DNA of 64,000 bases from an uncultured Eubacterium sp. (lineage in GTDB: Bacteria > Bacillota > Clostridia > Lachnospirales > Lachnospiraceae): the NCBI GenBank assembly GCA_910577225.1, contig CAJTMV010000002.1, positions 1 to 64,000 on the forward strand. The letters are read 5' to 3'. The notes under the pieces are model-generated. The model was not told where the DNA came from, did no database searches, and saw only the letters and a list, made by a program, of their open reading frames with translations. Below are positions 1 through 8,551 of this stretch, in pieces. Position 1 is the stretch's first letter; every line of letters starts with the position of its first letter. Made by a program: the position numbers and the translations under genes.

Positions 1-264
1 GATGATGTCCGGATAGTCCTCCCTTACAAATCTTGTTTTTAAGATGGTCATCGCATCGTTCGGCGAATCGATTTTGAGATAGATATCGTCATGTGTGCTG
101 TTGAACTTCTCAGCCACCTGCTCAAAGATATCCACTGCTTCCGGCTTGTACTGCACCAGCTCGATCACGGTCTTCCCGTCGTGCCCGCTGTCCCCGCACC
201 CGGATAACAGCAGTGGAACCGGCATCAGACATGCCAGAAAAAGACTAACCATTTTCTTTTTCAT
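1..264 (-). CDS. ABC transporter sugar-binding lipoprotein, N-terminal part
   Basis: The first 88 codons are visible; the gene runs off the left window edge. The protein begins MKKKMVSLFLACLMPVPLLLSGCG, i.e. a basic n-region, a hydrophobic h-region and a lipobox (LLSGC), so it is exported, cleaved and lipidated at Cys. The mature start (TVIELVQYKPEAVDIFEQ, then a segment ending in AMTILKTRF) is typical of family 1 extracellular solute-binding proteins that feed oligosaccharides to CUT1 ABC transporters. A good AGGAG lies about 275-279, a proper distance before the ATG at 264. The permease partners would be beyond the window. Substrate cannot be told from this fragment. Confidence 0.85.
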   Translation of the reverse strand, partial: MKKKMVSLFLACLMPVPLLLSGCGDSGHDGKTVIELVQYKPEAVDIFEQVAEKFNSTHDDIYLKIDSPNDAMTILKTRFVREDYPDII

Positions 265-753
265 TTCTTTTACTCCTTTCTCATTCTTTCCCTTGTTATG
301 TGCAAAGTCTATGCAAAAAATCTGATAAAATCCGCTCTGTCCAGGCGGTTTCTACAGGATATTTTCACATAACCTTATACAGTTCGCGCGCATCTGCATA
401 CACATTTCATAACTTTTTCATCGATGATATTGTACTTTATTGTGCATATTACATAAATGGAATAATCTAACGTATTTATGTTATTTTCGTTATAGAAAAA
501 TGAAAAATTATATGGTATAATCGAAAATGCCTGAATGGTTCCCGCAAAATCATGCAGATATTAACAAATTATTACATAATGTAAAGATTCACAATTCCAT
601 AAATCAGACCAAAACTAAAATGTTCTGCCGGGTTATTTTTCATAATGTTCTTATTTACTTATTTATAGTTCTATTTTACAGGTTTTTATTTATTTTATAT
701 TTACATCTTTCAGAATCATAACTAAAAATTATAAAATAAAGGAGAAAACGACT
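265..753. other. AT-rich divergent intergenic region
   Basis: Roughly 490 bases between the divergent binding-protein gene and the AraC gene. A TATAAT hexamer lies near 514-519 (plus strand) but without a good -35. Short reading frames here lack ribosome binding sites and recognisable protein content. I see no further gene or clear hairpin. Confidence 0.4.
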
Positions 754-1677
754 ATGCGTAATGTAAAATATACTGATAGTGTTAACTTCCGCTGTCTGGA
801 GCATTTAAGAGAAACATCTTTAGATATCAGTTTGATTCACGCCGGAAAGGAAGACTGCGAACCTTCTCATATCTGTTCCGGTGCGCGGGACGAATATATT
901 CTTCATTTTATTTTTTCAGGCAAGGGCTTTTATTCTATAAAAAACGGGAACATTTATCCGTTATCGGCTGGTCAGATGTTTTTAATTCGTCCGGGAGAAT
1001 CCGTCACATATGGTTCGGATGCGATCGATCCCTGGCAGTATGCATGGATTGGCTTTAACGGTATCCGGGCTGACACGATTATGAAGCAGTGCGGTTTTTA
1101 CGCGAACACTTACATTCTTCCATCTCCGCCTGAGTCCGAAATCGTTATGGACTGTATACATAATATTTTGGACTGCAAAGCTCTTACTTTTGTGAATGAT
1201 CTGCGCAGAGAAGCGTGGATGCTAATGCTCTTTTCCAGACTGGTAGAAAATCATCAGAAGCTAAGCCAAAAACGTATTTCAGAAAGCAACAATTACAGTA
1301 CGAAAGTCTATGTGGAACTTGCCATCGAACATATCAAATATTACTATCAGGACGGGATTAACGTCTCCGATATTGCCGGGCATCTCGGAATCAGCCGGGC
1401 TTACTTAAACTGTGCGTTTCAAAAAGAACTGGGTATGTCCATTCAAAAATTTCTGATCGATTTTCGGATGCACAAGGCTGCCAATCTTCTGGTCAGCACG
1501 CCTGACGCGATCAAGGAAATTTCCAGCTCCATCGGTTACGAAGATCAGCTGAATTTTTCCAAAGCGTTTAAAAAGAAATTTGGAATGAGTCCGAAAAACT
1601 ACCGGCTTCACAAAGCCACCACTATTCTTTACAACGAAAAGCAGCTGACCGATCATATCGAAGATTTTGTAGTTTAA
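754..1677 (+). CDS. AraC family transcriptional regulator with cupin sensor domain
   Basis: 307-residue regulator. Residues about 25-160 match the AraC-type cupin sugar-binding fold (IFSGKGFYSIKNG, GQMFLIRPGESVTYGSD, PWQYAWIGFNGI). Residues about 190-290 hold the two helix-turn-helix motifs of the HTH_18 domain, with the typical ISDIAGHLGISRAYLN-like first helix pair and the ending KKKFGMSPKNYR. Such proteins are usually activators of nearby sugar genes and bind the inducer in the cupin. The start follows GGAGAAAACGACT. It converges on the bglA gene and resembles the second AraC protein at 55687, which is divergent from another beta-glucoside PTS, so control of the adjacent glucoside genes is a reasonable inference. 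A 41-bp duplication lies at its 3' end. Confidence 0.88.
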   Translation: MRNVKYTDSVNFRCLEHLRETSLDISLIHAGKEDCEPSHICSGARDEYILHFIFSGKGFYSIKNGNIYPLSAGQMFLIRPGESVTYGSDAIDPWQYAWIGFNGIRADTIMKQCGFYANTYILPSPPESEIVMDCIHNILDCKALTFVNDLRREAWMLMLFSRLVENHQKLSQKRISESNNYSTKVYVELAIEHIKYYYQDGINVSDIAGHLGISRAYLNCAFQKELGMSIQKFLIDFRMHKAANLLVSTPDAIKEISSSIGYEDQLNFSKAFKKKFGMSPKNYRLHKATTILYNEKQLTDHIEDFVV

Positions 1678-1745
1678 AAATCATATGAACCGGCCATAAA
1701 GAAAATTTTGTGGTTTAAAAACCATACAAACCGAACATAAAAACC
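1664..1745. repeat. 41-bp imperfect tandem duplication at AraC 3' end
   Basis: Two neighbouring copies begin ATTTTGTAGTTTAAAAA (1664) and ATTTTGTGGTTTAAAAA (1705), and both continue CATA..AACCG..CATAAA. The first copy includes the AraC stop codon. The copies differ at several positions, so the duplication is not recent. Confidence 0.6.
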
Positions 1746-1758
1746 GCACAAAACCAGA

Positions 1759-1815
1759 CAGCGCCCTGCAGAATCGATCGATCCGATCTCTCAAAAAACC
1801 TCCTGCAGAGCGCTG
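1759..1815. terminator. Inverted repeat between convergent genes
   Basis: Arms CAGCGCCCTGCAG (1759-1771) and CTGCAGAGCGCTG (1803-1815) pair at 12 of 13 positions around a 31-base loop. It lies between the convergent AraC and bglA ends. There is no clean T-run on either side, so termination is only a guess. Confidence 0.35.
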
Positions 1816-1830
1816 CGTCAGCATCAGAAT

Positions 1831-3270
1831 TCAGTCGCCGTCCGATTCTAAAATCTCACCATTGGACGCAATCACCTTCCGATACCATTCAAATGACTTT
1901 TTTCTGGACCGGGCAAACGTACCGCTGCCGTCGTCCTGCTTATCTACATAAATAAATCCATAACGTTTTTTCATCTCGCCCGAAGACGCGCTTACCAGAT
2001 CCAGACATCCCCACGAAGTGTATCCCATCAGGTCTACGCCGTCTTCTTCCACTGCCGCTTTCATGGCACGGATATGTTCCCTTAAATAATCGATTCGGTA
2101 ATCGTCAACAATCAGACCCTGATCATCCGGTTCATCCAGCGCGCCCAGACCGTTTTCCACAATAAACAGCGGCTTTTGATAGCGGTCATAGACTTCATTT
2201 AACGTAATCCGAAGTCCCATCGGATCGATTGGCCAGCCCCAGTCGCTATATTTAAGATAAGGATTTTTCACCGACCGGAACAGATTTCCTTCGGCCTCTT
2301 CCCGTATACAGTCCGATGCTGCGATACATCTGCTGTTATAATAAGAAAAAGCAATAAAATCTACCGGATATTTCTGCAGAATCTGCGTATCCCCTTCCTC
2401 CATCAAAGGATAAATGCCCTGTGCCCTCAGACGCGTTTTCGCATAAGACGGATAATACCCGCGTGCCTGCACATCTGCAAAAAAGTAATTTTCCTGTGAT
2501 GTCCGAAGCGCTTCCCAGACATCCAAAGGTCTGCAGGAATACGGATACGCGCTTCCGGCGGCAAACATACAGCCAATCCGGCTGGACGGATTCAGCTCAT
2601 GCGCCAGCTTTACTGCCAGCGCGCTGGCAACCAGCTCATGATGCGCCGCCTGATACTTCACCTGCATCTCGTTTTCTCCTTCTTCAAAGCAAATTCCTGC
2701 TCCAAGAAACGGCGCGTGCAAAATCATATTAATCTCATTAAACGTCAGCCAGTAGGTAACATCCTCCCGAAAACGGGTAAACAGCACTTTACACAGACGC
2801 AGATAATACGTAATCATGTCTCTGCTTCTCCAGCCGCCGCACTTTTGAATCAGTCCGATTGGACAGTCAAAATGGCAGATTGTGACAAGCGGCTTTATCC
2901 CGTATTTTTTACATTCATTAAAGATCTCCTGATAAAAACGAATGCCTTCTTCATTCGGCTGCTCTTCGTCTCCGTTTGGAAAGATACGTGTCCATGCGAT
3001 GCTCAGACGATAAACCTGAAATCCCATCTCTGCAAACAGACGGATATCTTCACGAAAATGATGGTACATATCTACCGCTTCCACAGCAGGATACTGATGC
3101 TGCGCATCCATGGCAAGCATTTTTTTATGACCGGTAATTACCGCGCCGCGATCCGCGCCTGACGGACAGACATCCACATTGGCCAGGCCTCTGCCTCCCT
3201 CATGAAAACCGCCCTCACACTGATTGGCCGCTGTGGCTCCTCCCCACATAAAATTTTTTGGAAATCCCAT
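1831..3270 (-). CDS. bglA: 6-phospho-beta-glucosidase, glycoside hydrolase family 1
   Basis: 479 residues, full length for GH1. It hydrolyses phosphorylated beta-glucosides (cellobiose-6P, salicin-6P type) delivered by the PTS, in the cytoplasm. It starts MGFPKNFMWGGATAANQCEGG, the classical GH1 N-terminal signature. The acid/base Glu sits in TFNEIN and the nucleophile Glu in FIVENGLG. KKRYGFIYVD near the C-terminus is the phosphate-binding region expected for 6-phospho enzymes. The start is preceded by AAGGAGGCGGATACG. The start lies 13 bases downstream of the end of the PTS gene, and it is the last gene of the licT-bglP-bglA operon. Confidence 0.93.
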   Translation of the reverse strand: MGFPKNFMWGGATAANQCEGGFHEGGRGLANVDVCPSGADRGAVITGHKKMLAMDAQHQYPAVEAVDMYHHFREDIRLFAEMGFQVYRLSIAWTRIFPNGDEEQPNEEGIRFYQEIFNECKKYGIKPLVTICHFDCPIGLIQKCGGWRSRDMITYYLRLCKVLFTRFREDVTYWLTFNEINMILHAPFLGAGICFEEGENEMQVKYQAAHHELVASALAVKLAHELNPSSRIGCMFAAGSAYPYSCRPLDVWEALRTSQENYFFADVQARGYYPSYAKTRLRAQGIYPLMEEGDTQILQKYPVDFIAFSYYNSRCIAASDCIREEAEGNLFRSVKNPYLKYSDWGWPIDPMGLRITLNEVYDRYQKPLFIVENGLGALDEPDDQGLIVDDYRIDYLREHIRAMKAAVEEDGVDLMGYTSWGCLDLVSASSGEMKKRYGFIYVDKQDDGSGTFARSRKKSFEWYRKVIASNGEILESDGD

Positions 3271-3283
3271 CGTATCCGCCTCC

Positions 3284-5248
3284 TTAATTCAATATTGTAA
3301 ACAATTCGTCTCCATGACCGACCTGCTTTGCCGCAGTCTCTACCACGTCCAGATAATCATCCGCGTTCGTTACCAGTACCGGCGTTTCCATACAGTAGCC
3401 TCTGCTCTCTATCAAAGCCTGATCAAATTCGAGCAGCAGCTGCCCCTTTGCTACACGATCGCCCTCAGCCACATGCGCTTTGAATCCTTCGCCGTTTAAC
3501 TGTACCGTATCCAGACCAACGTGAATCAGCAGCTCCGCACCCATATCCGTCGTAATACCGATCGCGTGAAGCGTTGGAAAAAACGCAGAGATCACACCGT
3601 CTGCCGGCGCATATACGTTTCCTTCTGCCGGCAGTATCGCCACGCCTTTGCCGAGCGCCCCGGAACCAAACGCTTCGTCTTTCATATCTGCCTGACAGAT
3701 CACCTTTCCTTTGAGCGGACTGGCAATTTCCAGACGGCTAATCAGCTTATCCTCTCCGGCACTTTGTACCTTGTCCTGTGTCTGTACCGCCATACTGCCG
3801 TCTGCCGCCGCACGGTCCGATTCTTCCGCCAGCTGCACAGGCGCGTCTTCCTTATAAAATAACATTGTCATTGCAAATGCAAGAATCATTGTAATAACGA
3901 CTCCTGTAATGGCCACAACCAGATTTCCCAAACTTCCGTCCGGTTCGATCATGGCAGGAAATTCAAAAATACCCATTCCGCCCATCATAAACTTGCGGAA
4001 ATTAAACGCTCCATAAAAACCGCCGCCGATGCAGCCCGCAATACAGCTGATGATAAAAGGCTTTTTCAGAGGCAGCAAAATCCCATAAATGGCAGGCTCC
4101 GTCACTCCAAAAATACCGGAAATAAAATTCGGCAGCGCCATTTCTTTCAGCTTTTTATCTTTTGTTTTCCAAAAAATCCCAAGTACAACCGCCGAAGTCG
4201 CAAACGTGCATGCAAAAAACGGCATCATCACATTATCATAACCATTCGTCATAATATTGTTAATATATACCGGAATAAATCCCCAGTGCAGCCCAAAAAT
4301 CACAAGTATCTGCCAGGTCGCCCCTACAATCGCTCCTGCCAGAAGCGGACTGAAATTCCGCACCGAAATAACCGTTTCCGCTATCACCGCAGAACCAAAC
4401 GTAGCGATCGGCCCGATCAGCAAAAATCCAGCCGGAATCGCAACCACAAGCGTCAGCATCGGAACAAAGAAAAACTTTACAAGATCTGGTACAAATTTAC
4501 TGAAAAACTTCTCACATTTCGACGCAAAGTAAACGACAAAAATTACCGGAATTACGGTTCCCGTATAGTCCATGGCAATCATCGGTATGCCAAAAAACGT
4601 CGTATAAACCTCGGACTCAAACATAGTTCCCTGAAACAAGGTATACAACGCTTCCCCGCCGGCAGACAGCGCGCTGTTTTGTACCGACGGATAGCACATA
4701 ATCGCGCCGATCACAAGACCGATCATCGGCTTTAACTGAAACTTCTTAGCCGCCGTATATCCTAAAAACAGCGGCATAAAGTGAAACAGACCGTCGCCTA
4801 CCGCATTCAGTATCAGATAACCGCCGCCGGTATCCGCATACAGACCGATTGCCACAAACAGGGCGTTTAGCCCCTTAACCATACCGCAGGCCGCCATAAT
4901 ACCGAGAATCGGCTGAAAAATCCCTGATATCGCGTCGATCGCGCGGTTAAACAGGCTGCCGGAAGGCGCGTCTTCCCCTTTGTCCATACTGCCTTCTTCC
5001 ATACCAGTCAGCGCGATTACATCCGCATAAACTTCCGGCACATGGTTGCCAATGACTACCTGATACTGCCCTCCGCTTTTCATCACCGTAACGACGCCTT
5101 CCATCTTTTTGAGTACGTCGTCCCTGGCCCTGCCTTCATCCTTTAGCTTAAAGCGAAGCCTTGTGATACAGTGCGTCAGACTGCTGACGTTTTCTTTCCC
5201 TCCTACGTTTTTGACAATTTCTCTTGCCAGCTCTTCATACTTTCCCAT
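3284..5248 (-). CDS. bglP: PTS beta-glucoside transporter, EIIBCA fusion
   Basis: 654 residues from the ATG behind GGAGGAAAACAAA. Membrane permease that imports and phosphorylates beta-glucosides using phosphoryl groups from HPr. EIIB is at residues 1-90, with the phosphocysteine in SLTHCITRLRFKL (about residue 27). EIIC is at roughly 105-460, many hydrophobic helices, with the family GITEPAIYGI-type segment present as GVTEPAIYGILLP. EIIA follows at about 500-650, with the active His in ELLIHVGLDTVQLNG. It is flanked by an antiterminator gene and a 6-phospho-beta-glucosidase. A RAT-like element precedes it, so expression is probably gated by LicT. Confidence 0.95.
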   Translation of the reverse strand: MGKYEELAREIVKNVGGKENVSSLTHCITRLRFKLKDEGRARDDVLKKMEGVVTVMKSGGQYQVVIGNHVPEVYADVIALTGMEEGSMDKGEDAPSGSLFNRAIDAISGIFQPILGIMAACGMVKGLNALFVAIGLYADTGGGYLILNAVGDGLFHFMPLFLGYTAAKKFQLKPMIGLVIGAIMCYPSVQNSALSAGGEALYTLFQGTMFESEVYTTFFGIPMIAMDYTGTVIPVIFVVYFASKCEKFFSKFVPDLVKFFFVPMLTLVVAIPAGFLLIGPIATFGSAVIAETVISVRNFSPLLAGAIVGATWQILVIFGLHWGFIPVYINNIMTNGYDNVMMPFFACTFATSAVVLGIFWKTKDKKLKEMALPNFISGIFGVTEPAIYGILLPLKKPFIISCIAGCIGGGFYGAFNFRKFMMGGMGIFEFPAMIEPDGSLGNLVVAITGVVITMILAFAMTMLFYKEDAPVQLAEESDRAAADGSMAVQTQDKVQSAGEDKLISRLEIASPLKGKVICQADMKDEAFGSGALGKGVAILPAEGNVYAPADGVISAFFPTLHAIGITTDMGAELLIHVGLDTVQLNGEGFKAHVAEGDRVAKGQLLLEFDQALIESRGYCMETPVLVTNADDYLDVVETAAKQVGHGDELFTILN

Positions 5249-5316
5249 TTTGTTTTCCTCCATAATAATAGAAACATCGTTGACAGATAAAACTTTAAAT
5301 AACTCTCTATTTATGA

Positions 5317-5344
5317 AGGTTTGGCCAACTGAATGTCACCACCC
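5317..5344 (-). promoter_or_regulatory. Second RAT-like antiterminator site before bglP
   Basis: Read on the minus strand the segment begins GGGTGGTGACATTC and ends TTGGCCAAACCT. This resembles the LicT/BglG ribonucleic antiterminator pattern GGATTGTTACTG..GCAGGCAAAACC but is more diverged than the copy before licT. It lies just after the licT stop. An imperfect AT-rich hairpin follows but has no clear T-run. Confidence 0.45.
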
Positions 5345-5359
5345 TGACATACGATTTTT

Positions 5360-6205
5360 TCAGCTGTTCGTCTTATGTATCGCGCGTGCAATATGTATGG
5401 TCAGATACAGCTGCTCTTCTCTGGACATCACATACCCGTATTTTTTACTGATAAACTGCGTAATCTTTTCGACGCACTGGTAAGATTTCTCATATTTTTG
5501 CCGAATCACTTCCAGCAGATCGTCGTTTTCATCATCCTGATAATTGTTATGGTCGACGAGACGCTTTGCAAAAAATTTCAGATGTGTAATAAAACGATAG
5601 TAGTACACATTATCTTCCTGAAATTCGATATGAAAAAAATATTTTACAATATTCAAAATCTCCTGCATAATTTTTGTAATCTCATACATATTATGCATCA
5701 CGGTATCATCCATCTGCGCGTTGGCAAGGTGCAGCGCGATAAAACCCGCCTCGTCCTCCGGAAGCTGTACCTTTAACTGACTGTTCATCTGCGCAAGCGC
5801 CCACAGACCGATCTCATATTCTTCTTTGTAAAATCTCTTAATATCCCACAACAACACGTTTTTTACAGTAATTCCCTCTAAAAAACGTACAATCGACGTA
5901 TGCACATGATCGATCAGAGAAATATAAATCATATCGTTCAGACGTTTTCCAAGACGGCTCTTTGCCTCTGCAATAATCTCTTCGCCAATCGTAATATGCT
6001 CCATCGGAATGTCCTGCACCAGTACCTGAAACTTGTTGCTGGCATCTTCTGTGGACAGGAAAAATGTCTTGTCAATCACGGCAGGGTCGATCTGCGTACC
6101 TGTCTTTTTCTGAAAGCAGATACCTTTTCCCATCACAATTTTTTCCAGTCCCTGTTCGTCACGGACCACCGCCGCATTGTTGTTGAGAATTTTATAAATC
6201 TGCAT
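5360..6205 (-). CDS. licT: BglG/LicT family transcription antiterminator
   Basis: 281 residues. The N-terminal CAT RNA-binding domain (1-55, MQIYKILNNNAAVV..) is followed by two PTS regulation domains. The four regulatory histidines fall at the LicT positions: His100 (LIDHVH), His159 (FIALHLANAQ), His208 (ITHLKFF) and His271 (LTIHIARA). The protein binds the RAT hairpin in its own leader and stops the overlapping terminator from forming. The PTS controls its activity by phosphorylation of the histidines. The start follows AGGAGGAGATAGTAT. First gene of licT-bglP-bglA. Confidence 0.95.
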   Translation of the reverse strand: MQIYKILNNNAAVVRDEQGLEKIVMGKGICFQKKTGTQIDPAVIDKTFFLSTEDASNKFQVLVQDIPMEHITIGEEIIAEAKSRLGKRLNDMIYISLIDHVHTSIVRFLEGITVKNVLLWDIKRFYKEEYEIGLWALAQMNSQLKVQLPEDEAGFIALHLANAQMDDTVMHNMYEITKIMQEILNIVKYFFHIEFQEDNVYYYRFITHLKFFAKRLVDHNNYQDDENDDLLEVIRQKYEKSYQCVEKITQFISKKYGYVMSREEQLYLTIHIARAIHKTNS

Positions 6206-6277
6206 ATACTATCTCCTCCTGTTAGGTATCGATGCAATATCTGCTTTTCGTTCTTTTTGTCAGATAGAAAAATCCAT

Positions 6278-6373
6278 AAAAATAAAATGACCTATATGCA
6301 AAAATAAATCTGACCGTCGTCATCAAATCTATTCTTGTATATAGGTCTGGCTTGCTCGCTACAATCACCATCC
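6278..6373 (-). promoter_or_regulatory. RAT antiterminator overlapping an intrinsic terminator, licT leader
   Basis: Minus strand 6373 to 6343 reads GGATGGTGATTGTAGC.. ending GCAAGCCAGACCT, a close match to the LicT RAT pattern. The last bases (AGACCT) are shared with the first arm of a hairpin, GACCTATATAC (6347-6337) with GCATATAGGTC (6299-6289), followed by ATTTTATTTTT. RAT folding and terminator folding are therefore mutually exclusive, the known LicT/BglG mechanism. Confidence 0.85.
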
Positions 6374-6388
6374 TGCTCTATGTGGATT

Positions 6389-6417
6389 ATGATAGCATGG
6401 ATGGCTGGAAATGTCAA
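6389..6417 (-). promoter_or_regulatory. Promoter of the licT-bglP-bglA operon
   Basis: TTGACA (6417-6412), 17-bp spacer, TATCAT (6394-6389) on the minus strand. Transcription would start about 10 bases before the RAT element. Confidence 0.85.
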
Positions 6418-6479
6418 TCTCCAATTCTAAAAAATAAATTATTTTTTGTGCAAATGTTGTGATTCACGGGTAATGTCAT

Positions 6480-6645
6480 TTCGTTAACAGAAGTGCGGCA
6501 CGCTTAACTGCAGGTTCGGGGCAATAAACTGGCAATCAGTCTGACTATGTGTAGTCCTTTGAGCGGCTACGCGGACGTGTGCATGACAGCCCAAAGGGGC
6601 CCTGGAGCGGGCAGCCACCCAAACTGGTAACACACAACAAACTCA
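6480..6645. other. GC-rich noncoding block downstream of prfC, possible structured RNA
   Basis: No reading frame with a ribosome binding site is present between the licT promoter and the prfC stop. The segment is markedly richer in G and C than the adjoining intergenic DNA and contains short perfect hairpins, for example GACTA-TGTG-TAGTC around 6542-6555 and GCCC-AAAG-GGGC around 6589-6600. I do not recognise a known RNA family. Confidence 0.3.
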
Positions 6646-6654
6646 TGCCACCCT

Positions 6655-8250
6655 TTATACAGTAGCCCTCCCAAACTCCGAAAGTATCAGTCCATCATTG
6701 CGGTCCAGCGTCATACCCACGCTCCACTCGTTGACGAATAAAAGCAGCGGTCTTCCCTTCATATCCACTACTTTTTTCATATCTGATGTTCCGGTCAGGC
6801 GATCCAGATCCAGCTCTTTATTTTCAATCCACCGAATATGCTCATACGGCAGATTTTCCATGCGAATCTCCACATTGTATTCATTTTCGAGTCGGAATTT
6901 TAGTACGTCAAACTGCAGTACGCCGACGACGCCGACGATAATTTCTTCCATACCGCCTTTGTATTCCTGGAAAATCTGAATCGCTCCTTCCTGCGCAATC
7001 TGCGTAACGCCCTTGACGAACTGTTTGCGCTTCATGGTATCGACCTGACGTACGCGTGCAAAGTGTTCCGGGGCAAACGTTGGAATTCCTTCGAATGTAA
7101 AGGTTTCCTTTGCGGTTGTAAGCGTATCTCCAATGGAAAAAATACCCGGATCGAACACCCCGATAATATCTCCGGCATACGCTTCTTCTATCATCCTGCG
7201 CTCCTGCGCCATCAGCTGCTGCGGCTGGGACAGCTTTACTTCCCGCCCGCCCTGAATATGCCGTACTTCCATACCAGCTGTAAATTTGCCGGAACAGATA
7301 CGCATAAACGCAATACGGTCACGATGGTTTTTATTCATATTTGCCTGTATTTTAAATACAAACGCCGAAAAATCTTCCGAAAACGGACTAATCGCACCCG
7401 TATCCGCGGTTCTTGGCAGAGGCTCATAGGTCATATGCAGAAAATGCTGCAAAAAAGTCTCCACACCAAAATTCGTAAGCGCGGAACCAAAAAATACCGG
7501 AGACAGCTCGCCCTTGGTAACAAGCTGCTGGTCAAATTCCGCGCTCGCGCCGTCCAGCAGTTCGATCTCCTCCAGCAGCTGATTTTGGGCATCCCGGCCG
7601 ATTTCCTGTTCCAGTAAAGGATCGTCCACTGCGATTTCACGCTCTGTACCTTCCTTTGTTCCTTTTAACGTATCGGAAAAGAGCATGACCTTTTTGGTAT
7701 TGCGATCATAGACGCCCTGAAACTCCTTTCCGGAGCCGATCGGCCAGTTGATCGGACAGGTGGAAATACCGAGTTCTTTTTCAATCTCATCCAGCAGCTC
7801 AAACGTATCGTTTGCATCGCGGTCCATTTTGTTAATAAAGGTAAAAATCGGAATATGACGCATCACACATACTTTAAACAGCTTTCTTGTCTGCGCCTCC
7901 ACACCTTTGGAGCCGTCGATAACCATAACGGCAGAATCCGCCGCCATCAGCGTACGATACGTATCCTCTGAGAAATCCTGATGCCCTGGCGTATCCAGAA
8001 TATTGACACAATAATGATCGTAATGAAACTGCAGCACAGACGAGGTAACTGAAATACCTCTTTGCTTTTCAATCTCCATCCAGTCGGAAACGGCATGTCT
8101 CGCAGTTGCCTTGCCTTTTACCGAGCCTGCCAGGTTAATTGCCCCGCCGTAGAGCAGAAATTTTTCCGTTAATGTCGTCTTTCCGGCATCCGGATGGGAT
8201 ATGATTGCAAATGTTCTTCTTTTTTCTATTTCCTGACGTAAATCTGACAT
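6655..8250 (-). CDS. prfC: Peptide chain release factor 3
   Basis: 531 residues from the ATG behind GGAGGAACAAATC; the longer frame upstream has no homology-like content. RF3 is a translational GTPase that removes RF1/RF2 from the ribosome after peptide release. G motifs are visible: G1 SHPDAGKTT, G2 in the GISVTSS region, G3 DTPGHQDF, G4 NKMDRD. The length fits the family (about 525-530). The C-terminal RF3 domains (KGVTQIAQEGAIQIF, VVGVLQFDV) are intact. It has its own promoter and is divergent from the hydrogenase gene. Confidence 0.96.
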   Translation of the reverse strand: MSDLRQEIEKRRTFAIISHPDAGKTTLTEKFLLYGGAINLAGSVKGKATARHAVSDWMEIEKQRGISVTSSVLQFHYDHYCVNILDTPGHQDFSEDTYRTLMAADSAVMVIDGSKGVEAQTRKLFKVCVMRHIPIFTFINKMDRDANDTFELLDEIEKELGISTCPINWPIGSGKEFQGVYDRNTKKVMLFSDTLKGTKEGTEREIAVDDPLLEQEIGRDAQNQLLEEIELLDGASAEFDQQLVTKGELSPVFFGSALTNFGVETFLQHFLHMTYEPLPRTADTGAISPFSEDFSAFVFKIQANMNKNHRDRIAFMRICSGKFTAGMEVRHIQGGREVKLSQPQQLMAQERRMIEEAYAGDIIGVFDPGIFSIGDTLTTAKETFTFEGIPTFAPEHFARVRQVDTMKRKQFVKGVTQIAQEGAIQIFQEYKGGMEEIIVGVVGVLQFDVLKFRLENEYNVEIRMENLPYEHIRWIENKELDLDRLTGTSDMKKVVDMKGRPLLLFVNEWSVGMTLDRNDGLILSEFGRATV

Positions 8251-8332
8251 GATTTGTTCCTCCGGTTCATTCAGAATCTTTCTTATGATAAATGGTTCAG
8301 GCAGATTTTTGGGGATTTCTGCCAGCAACGTA

Positions 8333-8361
8333 ATTTTAGTATAGCGGACTTCATATGTCAA
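8333..8361 (-). promoter_or_regulatory. prfC promoter
   Basis: TTGACA (8361-8356), 17-bp spacer and TAAAAT (8338-8333) on the minus strand, about 85 bases before the prfC ATG. Confidence 0.7.
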
Positions 8362-8551
8362 GAAAATCATGCGACGTCTGAAGCGCCGCTGCAGCAAATT
8401 TTGTTACTGTTTGCAGGTTTATCTGTGAACAGCAACCGAATTTTTACCGGCAGCTCCGTATAAGAATTCCACTTCATACACAAACTGCATACAGACACAT
8501 CGATCCCTGCTGTTATCCGGATCATCATTTTTATAAAGGAGCCTTTCAATT

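Noticed and set aside
527..721. Hydrophobic 64-codon frame before the AraC gene
   Set aside because: AT-rich composition alone yields the hydrophobic residues; no ribosome binding site or similarity.
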